DNA from: Trueperaceae bacterium
GTDB taxonomy: Bacteria; Deinococcota; Deinococci; Deinococcales; Trueperaceae
Length of the DNA: 29,479 bases
Reading direction: 5' to 3'
Assembly (NCBI GenBank): GCA_003567075.1
Contig: PXAU01000071.1
Location: forward strand, 1-29,479
Part shown: piece after piece, positions 17,396 to 24,617 of the stretch
How the letters are laid out: each line of letters opens with the position of its first letter
Numbering within the stretch: the stretch's first letter is position 1
The notes under the pieces: generated by a model
Told to the model about the DNA's origin: nothing
Databases searched by the model: none
Seen by the model: the letters and a program-made list of their open reading frames with translations, nothing else
Position numbers and translations under genes: made by a program

Positions 17396-18282
17396 ACGAG
17401 CACCGTTTCGAACGACCGGCGCACACGCTGGGCCGCGTCGTCGTGGTCAGCACCCGCTTCAAGCCCGCCGCCCATCCGGTAGCGGTCCGCCTTGCGAAGG
17501 CCTTCGAGGAGGCCGGTCCCGAGGTGATCCTCGACCTCGCTGGCGAGCAGCCGCTGCGCGACCTGGATGCGGATTTGGTCGTGGCCGTCGGCGGTGACGG
17601 GACCATGCTGTCGACCGCCCGGCGGCTGGTGGGGGCCAACACGCCGGTGGTCGGCGTCAACCTGGGCAAGCTCGGGTTCCTGGCCGCGTTCGCTGCCGAC
17701 GAGATCGAGCGCTATGCGACGGGCGGGCACGCCCCGGCATGGCCCGTGTCACCGAAGATGATGCTCGAGGTCCGGCTGCGGGGCGACGGCACGCCGCGCC
17801 ACGCCCTCAACGACGTCATGTTCGCTCAGGGCGTCATCACCAGGTTGGCGCACCTGCGCCTCTCGGTCGACGGTCGAGCCGCCAGCGAGTACCGCGCCGA
17901 CGGCCTCGTGGTGTCGACCCCGGTCGGCTCCACCGCCTACTCGCTCTCGCTCGGCGGGCCCATCCTCAGCCAGGACCTGCGGGCGATGGTCGTCACGCCG
18001 ATCGCGCCCCACAGCCTCACCAACCGGCCCATCGTGCTCTCGGGCTTGAGCGTGCTCGGTCTCGAGCTGTTGAGTGCGGTCGACGAGATGGCCTTGGTGC
18101 TCGACGGTCAGGAACGGCTCGACCTGCGTCATGGCGATCGCATCGAGGTGCGCGCGGCGCGCGACGCGCTGCAGCTGATCGCGAGCGAGCGGAGCGCCTT
18201 CGAGGTGCTGCGTTTGAAGCTGCGCTGGGGTGAGGGGCCTGGCCTCGGTCGCGGCGACGGTTCGATTGACGAAACGGGCTGA
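17392..18282 (+). CDS. nadK: NAD kinase
   Basis: Makes NADP from NAD and ATP. The signature G-G-D-G-T is at residues 67 to 71. The N-D-V-M-F motif (in place of the common N-E/D pair), D-G-L-V-V-S-T-P-V-G-S-T-A-Y-S-L-S-L-G-G and S-L-T-N-R-P-I-V are all in order. At 296 residues the length is typical, with a polar C-terminal tail. The ATG overlaps the cmk stop (ATGA), so it is the third coupled gene of this operon. A small GC hairpin (GCGGC, loop AGC, GCCGC, 18285-18297) follows the stop but has no T-tract. Confidence 0.96.
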   Translation: MNEHRFERPAHTLGRVVVVSTRFKPAAHPVAVRLAKAFEEAGPEVILDLAGEQPLRDLDADLVVAVGGDGTMLSTARRLVGANTPVVGVNLGKLGFLAAFAADEIERYATGGHAPAWPVSPKMMLEVRLRGDGTPRHALNDVMFAQGVITRLAHLRLSVDGRAASEYRADGLVVSTPVGSTAYSLSLGGPILSQDLRAMVVTPIAPHSLTNRPIVLSGLSVLGLELLSAVDEMALVLDGQERLDLRHGDRIEVRAARDALQLIASERSAFEVLRLKLRWGEGPGLGRGDGSIDETG

Positions 18283-18364
18283 GCGCGGCAGCGCCGCTGG
18301 CTGCGCATGTGTCCCGAACCGTGTGCCCGCGCCCAGCGCGAGGGCCCCGCGGTGGGTCACACTC

Positions 18365-18988
18365 ATGCCTGTGAGTGAGCTGCTACCCGAGTTCTTCGTG
18401 CGTGACGACGAGCGGCCCGATGCGCTGTTCTACGAGCATCCGCGCCTCGCGTCGCACCTCGACCACGAGGCCCGCGAGGTGGCGCGCAGCTGGTACGCGG
18501 CGCTCGTGCCGAACGGGGGTCGGGTGCTCGACCTCCTGGCCGGCATCGAATCGCACCTGCCCGAGCACCTCGCGCACGTCGTTGGCATCGGTCTCAACGC
18601 CGAGGAGTTGGCGCGCAACCCGCGCGTCGATGAAGCCTTCCTGCACGACGTCAACCGCGATCCCAGGCTGCCCTGTGAGGCGGCGGCCTTCGACGCGGCG
18701 GTGTGCACGGTGTCGGTCCAGTACCTCACGCGGCCGATCGAACTGTTCAGGGAGGTGGGCCGCGTGCTCCGCCCGGGGGCACCCTTCGTGGTGGCGTTCT
18801 CGACCCGCATGTTCCCGACCAAGGCGGTGCTGGCCTGGCGCGCGTCGGACGACCCCGCCCACCATCGCCTGGTGCGCTCGTACTTCGACGAGGCCGGGAG
18901 CTTCGGCCAGGTCGAGGCGAAGCGTTATGCCCCAGTCGCGGGCGATCCGCTCTACGCCCTGTGGGCGCGCCGCGCTGGCGCCGGCTGA
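18365..18988 (+). CDS. SAM-dependent methyltransferase, S-H-L-P subgroup
   Basis: A class I methyltransferase-like protein of 207 residues. Motif I is atypical: V-L-D-L-L-A-G-I-E-S-H-L-P, where most methyltransferases have a Gly-rich loop. The remainder (V-V-G-I-G-L-N-A-E-E-L, D-V-N-R-D-P-R-L-P, C-T-V-S-V-Q-Y-L-T-R-P, F-P-T-K-A-V-L-A-W-R) matches a distinct subgroup found in many bacteria and plants whose substrate is not known to me. The ATG at 18365 is the first sensible start; an upstream frame back to 18230 overlaps nadK. It lies 82 bases after nadK and could be in the same transcript. Its last 37 bases overlap the 3' end of zapE on the other strand. Confidence 0.85.
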   Translation: MPVSELLPEFFVRDDERPDALFYEHPRLASHLDHEAREVARSWYAALVPNGGRVLDLLAGIESHLPEHLAHVVGIGLNAEELARNPRVDEAFLHDVNRDPRLPCEAAAFDAAVCTVSVQYLTRPIELFREVGRVLRPGAPFVVAFSTRMFPTKAVLAWRASDDPAHHRLVRSYFDEAGSFGQVEAKRYAPVAGDPLYALWARRAGAG

Positions 18989-20079
18989 AGCCCCAGGGCA
19001 CGCGCTTCGGCCAGTATCTCGGCCAGGCGTGAGGCGCAGCGCTGATACTTCGTTGCGTACGCGCCGTGGCGGTACAACGGGTCGAACAAGCCCAGCAGTG
19101 GCGGGATGCCCTCGTCGGGGACGCGCCGTGCCGCCACCTGCGAGGGCCCTCGCCGGGGCGCGGCGCCAGCCTCGTCCGCGGCCAACCACAGCGGCACGCG
19201 CAGGTCGTAGAGCGTATCGACGAAGTGGACCAACCGCAACGCGTCGTTCTGGTCGGCGACGCGCGTGGCGCCCGTCACCGCCAGGCCAGGCAGCATCTCT
19301 AGCTGCGCCCGGTAACGCGCCGGGTGGTGGCGGCGCAGGTGTCCGAACAGGCCGCTCCAGTCGGTGCGCACGAGGCTGGGACCGGCGTTGGGCAGCTCGC
19401 TCGGGTGCAACAGCTGCCCGTCCTGGCTGGTGCGGCGGGCGTCGGGCCCTTCGATGCGCAGCGCCTCGAAGCGCGCTGCGATCGACTGGATCTCGCGGCG
19501 GAAGTCGTCGGCGTTGAAGCGGCCCCGTCCCTGCGCCTCGGGCGCCGTGTTGGAGGTCGTGATCACCGCCCCACCCTGTTCGAAGACGTGCGCCAGGAAG
19601 GTCTTCACGATCAGCGTGTTGCCGGGGTCGTCGAGTTCGAACTCGTCCAGGCACAGCAGCCGCACGCGGCCCAGGCGTTCCTTGGCGGCGGGCATCCCCA
19701 GCACGCCGATCACGTGCAGGAGCTGCTGGAACGACACGTAGCGCTTGCTGCGGGTGGGCGCGAGGAAGTACGCCGCGGCCAACAGGTGGGTCTTGCCGAC
19801 GCCGAAGCCACCGTCGAGGTAGAGCCCGGGCAGCGCGTCCTCGTCGGGCGGCCGGCCCCACGGCCGGCCCCACGGCCGCCGCCAGGGCCGCCGCCACCAG
19901 GGCGACGGAGCATCGTCGACGCAGGCCGTCGCGAAGGCGCGCACGCGCTCCTTTGCCTGGGCTTGGCTCGGGTGGTGGGGTCGGAAGCTGGCCAGGTCGA
20001 CGCTGCCGAAGCGGGGTGGGGGCGTGAACGCGGCGGCGTCGGTGCGGGTGAGGGCAGGCAGGTCGTCCAGCCGCAGCAC
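18952..20079 (-). CDS. zapE: ZapE/AFG1-family ATPase
   Basis: AFG1-like P-loop ATPases; ZapE in E. coli associates with the FtsZ ring. The Walker A motif G-G-F-G-V-G-K-T is at residues 90 to 97, Walker B L-L-C-L-D-E-F near 141 to 147, and sensor-1-like I-T-T-S-N-T follows. The later V-H-F-V-D-T-L-Y-D segment is typical of the family. The 375-residue length is normal. Residues 60 to 77 are an unusual Pro-Trp-Arg repeat placed just before Walker A. The start is a GTG at 20079, which has a TACCTT 5 bases upstream; a longer frame to 20283 would cross the divergent btu promoter region. The gene converges on, and overlaps, the methyltransferase gene. Confidence 0.9.
   Translation of the reverse strand: MLRLDDLPALTRTDAAAFTPPPRFGSVDLASFRPHHPSQAQAKERVRAFATACVDDAPSPWWRRPWRRPWGRPWGRPPDEDALPGLYLDGGFGVGKTHLLAAAYFLAPTRSKRYVSFQQLLHVIGVLGMPAAKERLGRVRLLCLDEFELDDPGNTLIVKTFLAHVFEQGGAVITTSNTAPEAQGRGRFNADDFRREIQSIAARFEALRIEGPDARRTSQDGQLLHPSELPNAGPSLVRTDWSGLFGHLRRHHPARYRAQLEMLPGLAVTGATRVADQNDALRLVHFVDTLYDLRVPLWLAADEAGAAPRRGPSQVAARRVPDEGIPPLLGLFDPLYRHGAYATKYQRCASRLAEILAEARALGLQPAPARRAHRA
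19850..19897. repeat. 12-base tandem repeat inside zapE
   Basis: Four copies in phase: GGCCGGCCCCAC twice (19850-19873), then GGCCGCCGCCAG and GGCCGCCGCCAC (19874-19897). On the coding strand each unit gives Pro-Trp-x-Arg. The first two copies are identical, which suggests recent expansion. Confidence 0.85.
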
Positions 20080-20084
20080 GCGCG

Positions 20085-20090
20085 AAGGTA
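20085..20090 (-). promoter_or_regulatory. -10 element of zapE, leaderless type
   Basis: TACCTT on the minus strand, 5 bases before the GTG at 20079. No Shine-Dalgarno is present. The position fixes the start of zapE. Confidence 0.45.
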
Positions 20091-20152
20091 CCACGCGCCG
20101 GGGCGTCGCGGGCCTCGCTCCGGCAACGACCACACTGAGCGAGTGCGCGGGA

Positions 20153-20181
20153 TTGACCGCCGCCTCCGGCCAGCGTAGGCT
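20153..20181 (+). promoter_or_regulatory. Promoter of the btu riboswitch operon
   Basis: TTGACC (20153-20158), a 17-base spacer and TAGGCT (20176-20181). This is the best complete sigma-70-type promoter in the window. Transcription would start near 20188, just before the riboswitch. Confidence 0.75.
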
Positions 20182-20187
20182 GCGAGC

Positions 20188-20310
20188 GTTCGTGTGTGGG
20201 GAAGTCCGGTGCGAACCCGGCACTGTCCCGCAACGGTGATGGCCGTGAGGCCGAGTCCGATCGCCACACGCGGGCGACTGCACCCCTTGCGCGGACGAGG
20301 AAGGGCAGCA
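20188..20310 (+). ncRNA. Cobalamin riboswitch
   Basis: The conserved core is plain: GGGAA (20199-20203), CCGGTGCGAACCCGGC (20206-20221), the B12-box-like CTGTCCCGCAAC (20223-20234), a GGCC-GTGA-GGCC hairpin (20241-20252), and GAGTCCGATCGCC (20253-20265), with CGTGTGTGG (20191-20199) pairing to CCACACG (20264-20270). It senses adenosylcobalamin or a related corrinoid and normally lowers expression of uptake genes. A downstream hairpin (CGTCCGTC at 20337-20344 with GACGGACG at 20356-20363) has no T-tract. GGCTCC (20317-20322) can pair with the ribosome site GGAGGCC (20386-20392) with one bulge, so control of translation is more likely than termination. Confidence 0.93.
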
Positions 20311-20394
20311 CGCGGCGGCTCCTGCCGACCGCCTGCCGTCCGTCAGCCGCAGCGCGACGGACGTTCCCGACTCGCAAGCGCCCTTGGAGGCCTT

Positions 20395-21312
20395 GTGAAG
20401 CGAAGCATTCCCCCCCTAGCCAGCGCGGTCGGACGCTCCCGGCGCATCGTCGCCGTCGCCGGGTTGCTGTTGCTCGCGGGTCTCGCTTGCGCCACCTGGC
20501 CGCTCAGCGTGCGCGACGACCTGGATCGCGAGGTGCGGCTGGAGGCCGCGCCGCAGCGCTTGGTGAGCCTGGTCCCGAGCCACACCGAGACGGTCTGCGC
20601 CTTGGGTGCCTGCGAGCGCCTCGTCGGCCGCGACACCTTCAGCGACTACCCACCGGCGGTGCGTTCGCTGCCCGACCTGGGCAGCGCCTTCGCGCCGGAC
20701 CTGGAGGCGCTCGTCGCGCTGTCGCCGGACCTCGTGCTGGTCGACGAGTTCAGCGGCGCGGCCGACGCCGTCGCCGCCTTGGGCATCCCCGTGTACGCCG
20801 GCACCCCGCAGCGCTTGGGTGAGATCTTCGAGCTGGCCGAGCGGCTCGGTGCGCTGCTCGGCACGTCGGAGGCCGCCGGCGAGCTGGTCGAGCGCCTGCA
20901 GGCCGACCTCGACGCCGTGTCGGCGCGCGTCGTAGGCCGTGCGCCACCGACGGTGTTCTACGAGGTCGACCCGTCACCCTACTCGGTGGGGCCCGAGAGT
21001 TTCATCGGCACGCTCATCACCCTCGCTGGTGGCGCCAACGTGGTGCCCGGCGACCTGGGTGATTTCCCCTTGGTCGATCCGGAGTTCGTCGTGGCGGCCG
21101 ATCCCGAGGTCATCGTGTTGGCCGACGCCGCGTATGGCGTCGACCTCGCCGCGGTGCGCGCTCGGCCCGGTTGGGGGACGATCCGGGCGGTGCGCGACGG
21201 GCGCGTGTACGAGCTCGAGGCGGTCGAGGGCGACATGCTGAGCCGCGCGGGTCCGCGCGTGGCCGAGGCGCTCGAGGTGCTCGCGCGGCTGTTCCACCCG
21301 GAGGCGTTCTGA
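20395..21312 (+). CDS. btuF: Vitamin B12 (corrinoid) ABC transporter, substrate-binding protein
   Basis: Binds cobalamin outside the membrane and delivers it to BtuC. The 305-residue product has an N-terminal hydrophobic segment (about residues 17 to 30) ending in L-A-G-L-A-C, a plausible but non-canonical lipobox because the -3 residue is Gly. The BtuF/FepB-type fold follows: R-L-V-S-L-V-P-S-H-T-E-T-V-C-A-L-G, D-Y-P-P, L-S-P-D-L-V-L-V-D, and G-T-L-I-T-L-A-G-G-A-N-V-V. The start is a GTG at 20395, with GGAGG 4 bases upstream. It is first in the riboswitch-controlled btuF-btuC-btuD operon. The riboswitch makes a B12 substrate much more likely than an iron chelate. Confidence 0.92.
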   Translation: MKRSIPPLASAVGRSRRIVAVAGLLLLAGLACATWPLSVRDDLDREVRLEAAPQRLVSLVPSHTETVCALGACERLVGRDTFSDYPPAVRSLPDLGSAFAPDLEALVALSPDLVLVDEFSGAADAVAALGIPVYAGTPQRLGEIFELAERLGALLGTSEAAGELVERLQADLDAVSARVVGRAPPTVFYEVDPSPYSVGPESFIGTLITLAGGANVVPGDLGDFPLVDPEFVVAADPEVIVLADAAYGVDLAAVRARPGWGTIRAVRDGRVYELEAVEGDMLSRAGPRVAEALEVLARLFHPEAF

Positions 21313-21337
21313 GACCCGTGGCGCCCACGGTACGCCG

Positions 21338-22447
21338 ATGAGCGTCGTGCCGGTCAGCGCACGGCGCGTCGGCGTGCGTCGGCTCGGGGGGCCGCTGGCG
21401 GGCTCGGTCGCGGCGCTCGCGCTGGTGCTGGTCGTGGCGGCCAGTAGCGGGAGCGTGCCGGTGGGCGCCGGCGAGGTGGTGGCGGCCTCGGCGCGAGGGG
21501 TCGAGGCGGCGCTGCGCGACCTGGTCGGTTCGGCCCCGCAGCCCGATGCGGTCGCGCCCGATGCGGTCGCGCCCGACGCGCGGCAACGGGTGGTGGACAC
21601 GATCGTGTGGCAGATCAGGCTGCCGCGGGTGACGTTGGCGGCGCTGGTGGGCGCGGCGTTGGCGCTGGCCGGCGCCGGTTTCCAAGGCGTGTTCCGCAAC
21701 CCCTTGGCCGATCCGTACCTGCTGGGGGCGGCCAGCGGCGCCGGCTTCGCGGCGGCGTTGGCCATGCTGGCCGGCGGCGGCTTGGGCCTGCTCGGCGGTC
21801 TCGGGGTGCCGGCGGCCGCGTTCCTCGGCGCAGGGCTGACGGTGGCGGTGGTGGTGCTGCTGGCGCGTCGCGGTTGGTCCTTGCCGGTGGTGCCGATGGT
21901 GCTGGCCGGCGTGGTGGTGGGCTCGTGCCTGGCCGCAGGCACCTCGTTCCTGCTGTTGGCGGCGCGAGAGCAGGCCGCCAGCATCCTCACGTGGTTGCTT
22001 GGGAGCCTGGCGTTCGCGTCGTGGGAGCGCGTCGGCAGCATGCTGCCGCCGCTGCTGCTAGCAGCGATCGTCCTGCTGGCTGCGGCGCGTGCACTCGACG
22101 TGCTGCAGCTCGGCGAGCCCGCCGCGGCCCAGCTCGGTGTGCACGTCGAGGGCTTGAAGCTGAGCGTGGTCGCTGCCGCAACGCTCGCCACGGCGGCTGC
22201 GGTGAGCGTCGCTGGCGTGATCGGCTTCGTCGGGCTGGTGGTGCCGCACGCCGTGCGCTTGGCGCTGGGGCCGGATCACCGCCGGCTGCTGCCGATCGCG
22301 GCGCTGTGGGGGGCGGGCTTCATGGTGCTCGCCGACCTCGTGGCGCGGACCGTGATCGCGCCCGCCGAGCTGCCGGTGGGCGTCGTCACCGCGCTGGTCG
22401 GGGCGCCCTTCTTCCTGGTGCTGCTGCGACGCCGGAGCGCTGCGTGA
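21338..22447 (+). CDS. btuC: Vitamin B12 ABC transporter, permease
   Basis: A FecCD-family membrane subunit of 369 residues with about ten hydrophobic helices. The hallmark R-L-P-R-V-T-L-A-A-L-V-G-A-A-L-A-L-A-G-A segment, F-R-N-P-L-A-D-P-Y-L-L-G and the C-terminal G-F-V-G-L-V-V-P-H-A-V-R are present. The latter lies near the ATPase-contact loop. A repeat (P-D-A-V-A twice, then P-D-A) sits in the loop before the second helix, lengthening it. It starts 25 bases after btuF with no clear ribosome site, which suggests coupling, and its stop overlaps the btuD start. Confidence 0.93.
   Translation: MSVVPVSARRVGVRRLGGPLAGSVAALALVLVVAASSGSVPVGAGEVVAASARGVEAALRDLVGSAPQPDAVAPDAVAPDARQRVVDTIVWQIRLPRVTLAALVGAALALAGAGFQGVFRNPLADPYLLGAASGAGFAAALAMLAGGGLGLLGGLGVPAAAFLGAGLTVAVVVLLARRGWSLPVVPMVLAGVVVGSCLAAGTSFLLLAAREQAASILTWLLGSLAFASWERVGSMLPPLLLAAIVLLAAARALDVLQLGEPAAAQLGVHVEGLKLSVVAAATLATAAAVSVAGVIGFVGLVVPHAVRLALGPDHRRLLPIAALWGAGFMVLADLVARTVIAPAELPVGVVTALVGAPFFLVLLRRRSAA
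21541..21580 (+). repeat. 15-base tandem repeat in btuC
   Basis: GCCCGATGCGGTCGC occurs twice without a change (21541-21570) and a third, partial copy follows with one substitution. In frame it encodes A-P-D-A-V units in a predicted extracytoplasmic loop. Confidence 0.85.
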
Positions 22448-23259
22448 GGCGCCCTCCGGGTGCGCTGGGCGCGGCGCCGCAGGCAGCCGCCGGCGAGGTG
22501 CTGCGGCTGCGCGGCGTGCGCGCCGGGTACGGCGCCCGCAGCGTGCTGCGAGGTGTCGACCTGTGCCTGCGCGCGGGTGACGTGCTGGGCCTGATCGGGC
22601 CCAACGGCGCCGGCAAGTCGACGCTGGTGCACGTCATCTCCAAGGTCTTGCGGCGCGAGGCTGGGGAGGTCCTCATCGCCGGCCGTCCGCTCGAGCGGTA
22701 CGGGCGGCGCTCGCTGGCGCAGCTGCTGGCGGTGGTCCAGCAGGGCGCGCAGCTCCCGGAGGGGTACCTGGCCATCGAAGTGGTGCGCATGGGCCGCACG
22801 CCGTATCGCGGGCCGTGGGGCAGCGCTGGATCGGACGACGAGGCGGTGGTCGAGCGTGCGCTGCGGCAGACCGGCGTGTGGGAGATCGCCGAGCGGCCGG
22901 TGGAGCGACTCTCGGGTGGCGAGCGACAACGCGTGGTGGTGGCCCGGGCGCTGGCCCAGGAACCGCGCCTGCTCGTGCTGGACGAACCGACCAGCCATCT
23001 CGACCTGCGCTACCAGGCCGAGCTGCTACGCGCGGCGCGCGACGCCGCCAGCGGTGGCGTTGGCGTGCTGCTCGTGCTGCACGACCTGAACCTCGTGGCG
23101 CGGGCCTGTGACGAGGTGGTGCTGCTCGACGCGGGTCGCGTGGCGGCGGCCGGGCCGGTGGACGAGGTGCTTACCGAGTCGCGGCTCGAGCGCGCCTACC
23201 GCACCGAGGTCGAGGTGTTCGGATCGTCGGGCGGCCCGGTCGTGCTACCGCGGCTCTGA
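22444..23259 (+). CDS. btuD: Vitamin B12 ABC transporter, ATP-binding protein
   Basis: The ATPase subunit that powers B12 import. Walker A G-P-N-G-A-G-K-S-T is at residues 52 to 60, the Q-loop is in V-V-Q-Q-G, the signature is L-S-G-G-E-R-Q-R-V, Walker B is L-L-V-L-D-E-P-T-S-H-L-D, and the H-loop is V-L-H-D-L-N. The 271-residue length is typical for the FecE/BtuD group. The GTG start at 22444 overlaps the btuC stop (GTGA), so the two are translated together. The last 64 bases overlap the 3' end of the glycosyltransferase gene on the other strand. Confidence 0.95.
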   Translation: MRRPPGALGAAPQAAAGEVLRLRGVRAGYGARSVLRGVDLCLRAGDVLGLIGPNGAGKSTLVHVISKVLRREAGEVLIAGRPLERYGRRSLAQLLAVVQQGAQLPEGYLAIEVVRMGRTPYRGPWGSAGSDDEAVVERALRQTGVWEIAERPVERLSGGERQRVVVARALAQEPRLLVLDEPTSHLDLRYQAELLRAARDAASGGVGVLLVLHDLNLVARACDEVVLLDAGRVAAAGPVDEVLTESRLERAYRTEVEVFGSSGGPVVLPRL

Positions 23260-24422
23260 TCGCGTTCCCGTCGGTCGCGCGCGTCGCTGGGGGGCTCGAA
23301 GCGCGCATGCACCTCGAGGGCCTTCCGGTAGTACGCCACGAGCGCTTCGGTGGACGCCCGCCAGGACCATCGCTCCATGTCGGCCCTCGCTCGTGCCGCC
23401 ACGCGCGTGCGCAGGTCGGTGTCGAACAGCAACCGCCCCAGTTGCCGGGTCAGGTCGTCCGCGTCGCCGGGCGTGAACAGCAGACCGTTCACCTCGTGCT
23501 CGATCACGTCGGGGATGCCACCGGCCCGCGCGCCGACGGCGGGGACGCCGGACGCCATCGCCTCCATCGCGACGAAGCCGAGCGTCTCGGTGTCGGACGG
23601 GAAGGCGAAGACGTCGGCCGAAGCGTAGGCGGCGGCCAGCTCGTCGCCCGCAAGGTAACCGGTGAAGACCGTGGCCGTGTCCGCGAAGCGATGACGCAAC
23701 TCGCTCTCGGCGGGGCCCGAGCCGACGAAGGCCAGCCGCACCCCGGGCAGCCGTCGCAAGGGTTCGTGCAACCAGTCCAGGCGCTTCTCGTGCGAGAGCC
23801 GGCCCACGTAGAGCATCAAGGGGGCCTCGGGATGCCCGTCGGAGAGCCGCGCGCGCATCGCCGGGTCGCGGTTCCTCGGGTGATAGCGGACGGTGTCGAC
23901 CGCCTTCGGCCACAGCCGTACGCGCCGGATCCCGAGCGTCCGGGCGGCGTCCACCATCGGTTGCGAGGGGCACAGGTTGACGTGCGCCTGGTTGTGCACG
24001 TCGCGCAGGAAGACGCGCGAGACGGGGCTCAGGAAGGCCAGTCGCATGTGGACCGCGTACTGGGTGATGTCGGTGTGGAAGCTCGCCAGCAGCGGCAGGT
24101 CGCGTTGCCGTGCCACCATGGTCCCCCACAGGCCCAAGATGACCGGGTTGACGACGTGCACCACGTCCGGCTCGAAGGCGTCGAGTTCGCGGCCCAGACG
24201 CGGGCGCGGTAGGCCCAGGAACAACTCCGGGTACCAGGGCCGGAAGGAGAACGCCGGCACGCGCACCACCTTGTGTCCGGCGTAGCTGCGGGGCGGGTCG
24301 TGGGGTGCGAACACCAGCGCTTCGTGCCCCAGCTCGCGCAGATGGTCGAGCGTACGCACCAGACGCGTGACGATACCGTCGATCTTCGGCAGGAACGTCT
24401 CGGTGAAGAGCGCGATGCGCAT
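23196..24422 (-). CDS. GT4-family glycosyltransferase
   Basis: A retaining glycosyltransferase of the GT-B fold, 408 residues. The N-terminal M-R-I-A-L-F-T-E-T-F-L-P-K-I-D-G-I-V-T-R resembles the MgtA/SqdX-type enzymes that glycosylate lipids. The donor-binding E-x7-E motif is present (E-T-L-G-F-V-A-M-E), with V-G-R-L-S-H-E-K-R-L-D and G-G-I-P-D-V-I nearby. The acceptor is probably a glycolipid or envelope glycan; the exact sugar cannot be read. The ATG follows an AGGA at 5 bases. The last 25 or so residues are polar and low in complexity and read across the opposite strand of btuD, so the C-terminal tail is probably a lost-stop extension. A TACGGT at 24488-24493 could be its -10. Confidence 0.9.
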   Translation of the reverse strand: MRIALFTETFLPKIDGIVTRLVRTLDHLRELGHEALVFAPHDPPRSYAGHKVVRVPAFSFRPWYPELFLGLPRPRLGRELDAFEPDVVHVVNPVILGLWGTMVARQRDLPLLASFHTDITQYAVHMRLAFLSPVSRVFLRDVHNQAHVNLCPSQPMVDAARTLGIRRVRLWPKAVDTVRYHPRNRDPAMRARLSDGHPEAPLMLYVGRLSHEKRLDWLHEPLRRLPGVRLAFVGSGPAESELRHRFADTATVFTGYLAGDELAAAYASADVFAFPSDTETLGFVAMEAMASGVPAVGARAGGIPDVIEHEVNGLLFTPGDADDLTRQLGRLLFDTDLRTRVAARARADMERWSWRASTEALVAYYRKALEVHARFEPPSDARDRRERDQSRGSTTGPPDDPNTSTSVR

Positions 24423-24540
24423 GGCTGTCCTGGTCGGCGCGCGAGCGCCGGGCGCACGGCCATGGTGGACCGCAGCGCGTGCCCTCCACCGTAGCATCGG
24501 TCGTCACGCGACGTCGTCGGGGTGGTCCGCGGCGCGCGCT

Positions 24541-24572
24541 GGCCGCGGCCCGGCCGCGGCCCGGCCGCGGCC
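24541..24572. repeat. 11-base palindromic tandem repeat between glycosyltransferases
   Basis: GGCCGCGGCCC is repeated almost three times (24541-24551, 24552-24562, 24563-24572). Each unit contains the 10-base palindrome GGCCGCGGCC, so neighbouring copies can fold into very stable hairpins. It lies in the 195-base gap between the two minus-strand glycosyltransferase genes and may terminate or stabilise the GT2 transcript. The rest of that gap holds only the probable GT4 promoter and leader. Confidence 0.8.
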
Positions 24573-24617
24573 GCCGACGACCCTCCGGGTGCCGCTCCGA
24601 CCGTCCCGACCGGATGC

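Noticed and set aside
19850..19897. CRISPR-like or mobile-element origin of the short tandem repeats
   Set aside because: Units are contiguous, in phase with the reading frame and without spacers; there are no cas genes, transposase or terminal inverted repeats in the window.
18383..20377. Open frame of 664 codons on the minus strand across zapE and the methyltransferase
   Set aside because: It runs out of frame with ZapE, crosses the btu promoter and riboswitch, and has Arg/Ala-rich shadow composition.
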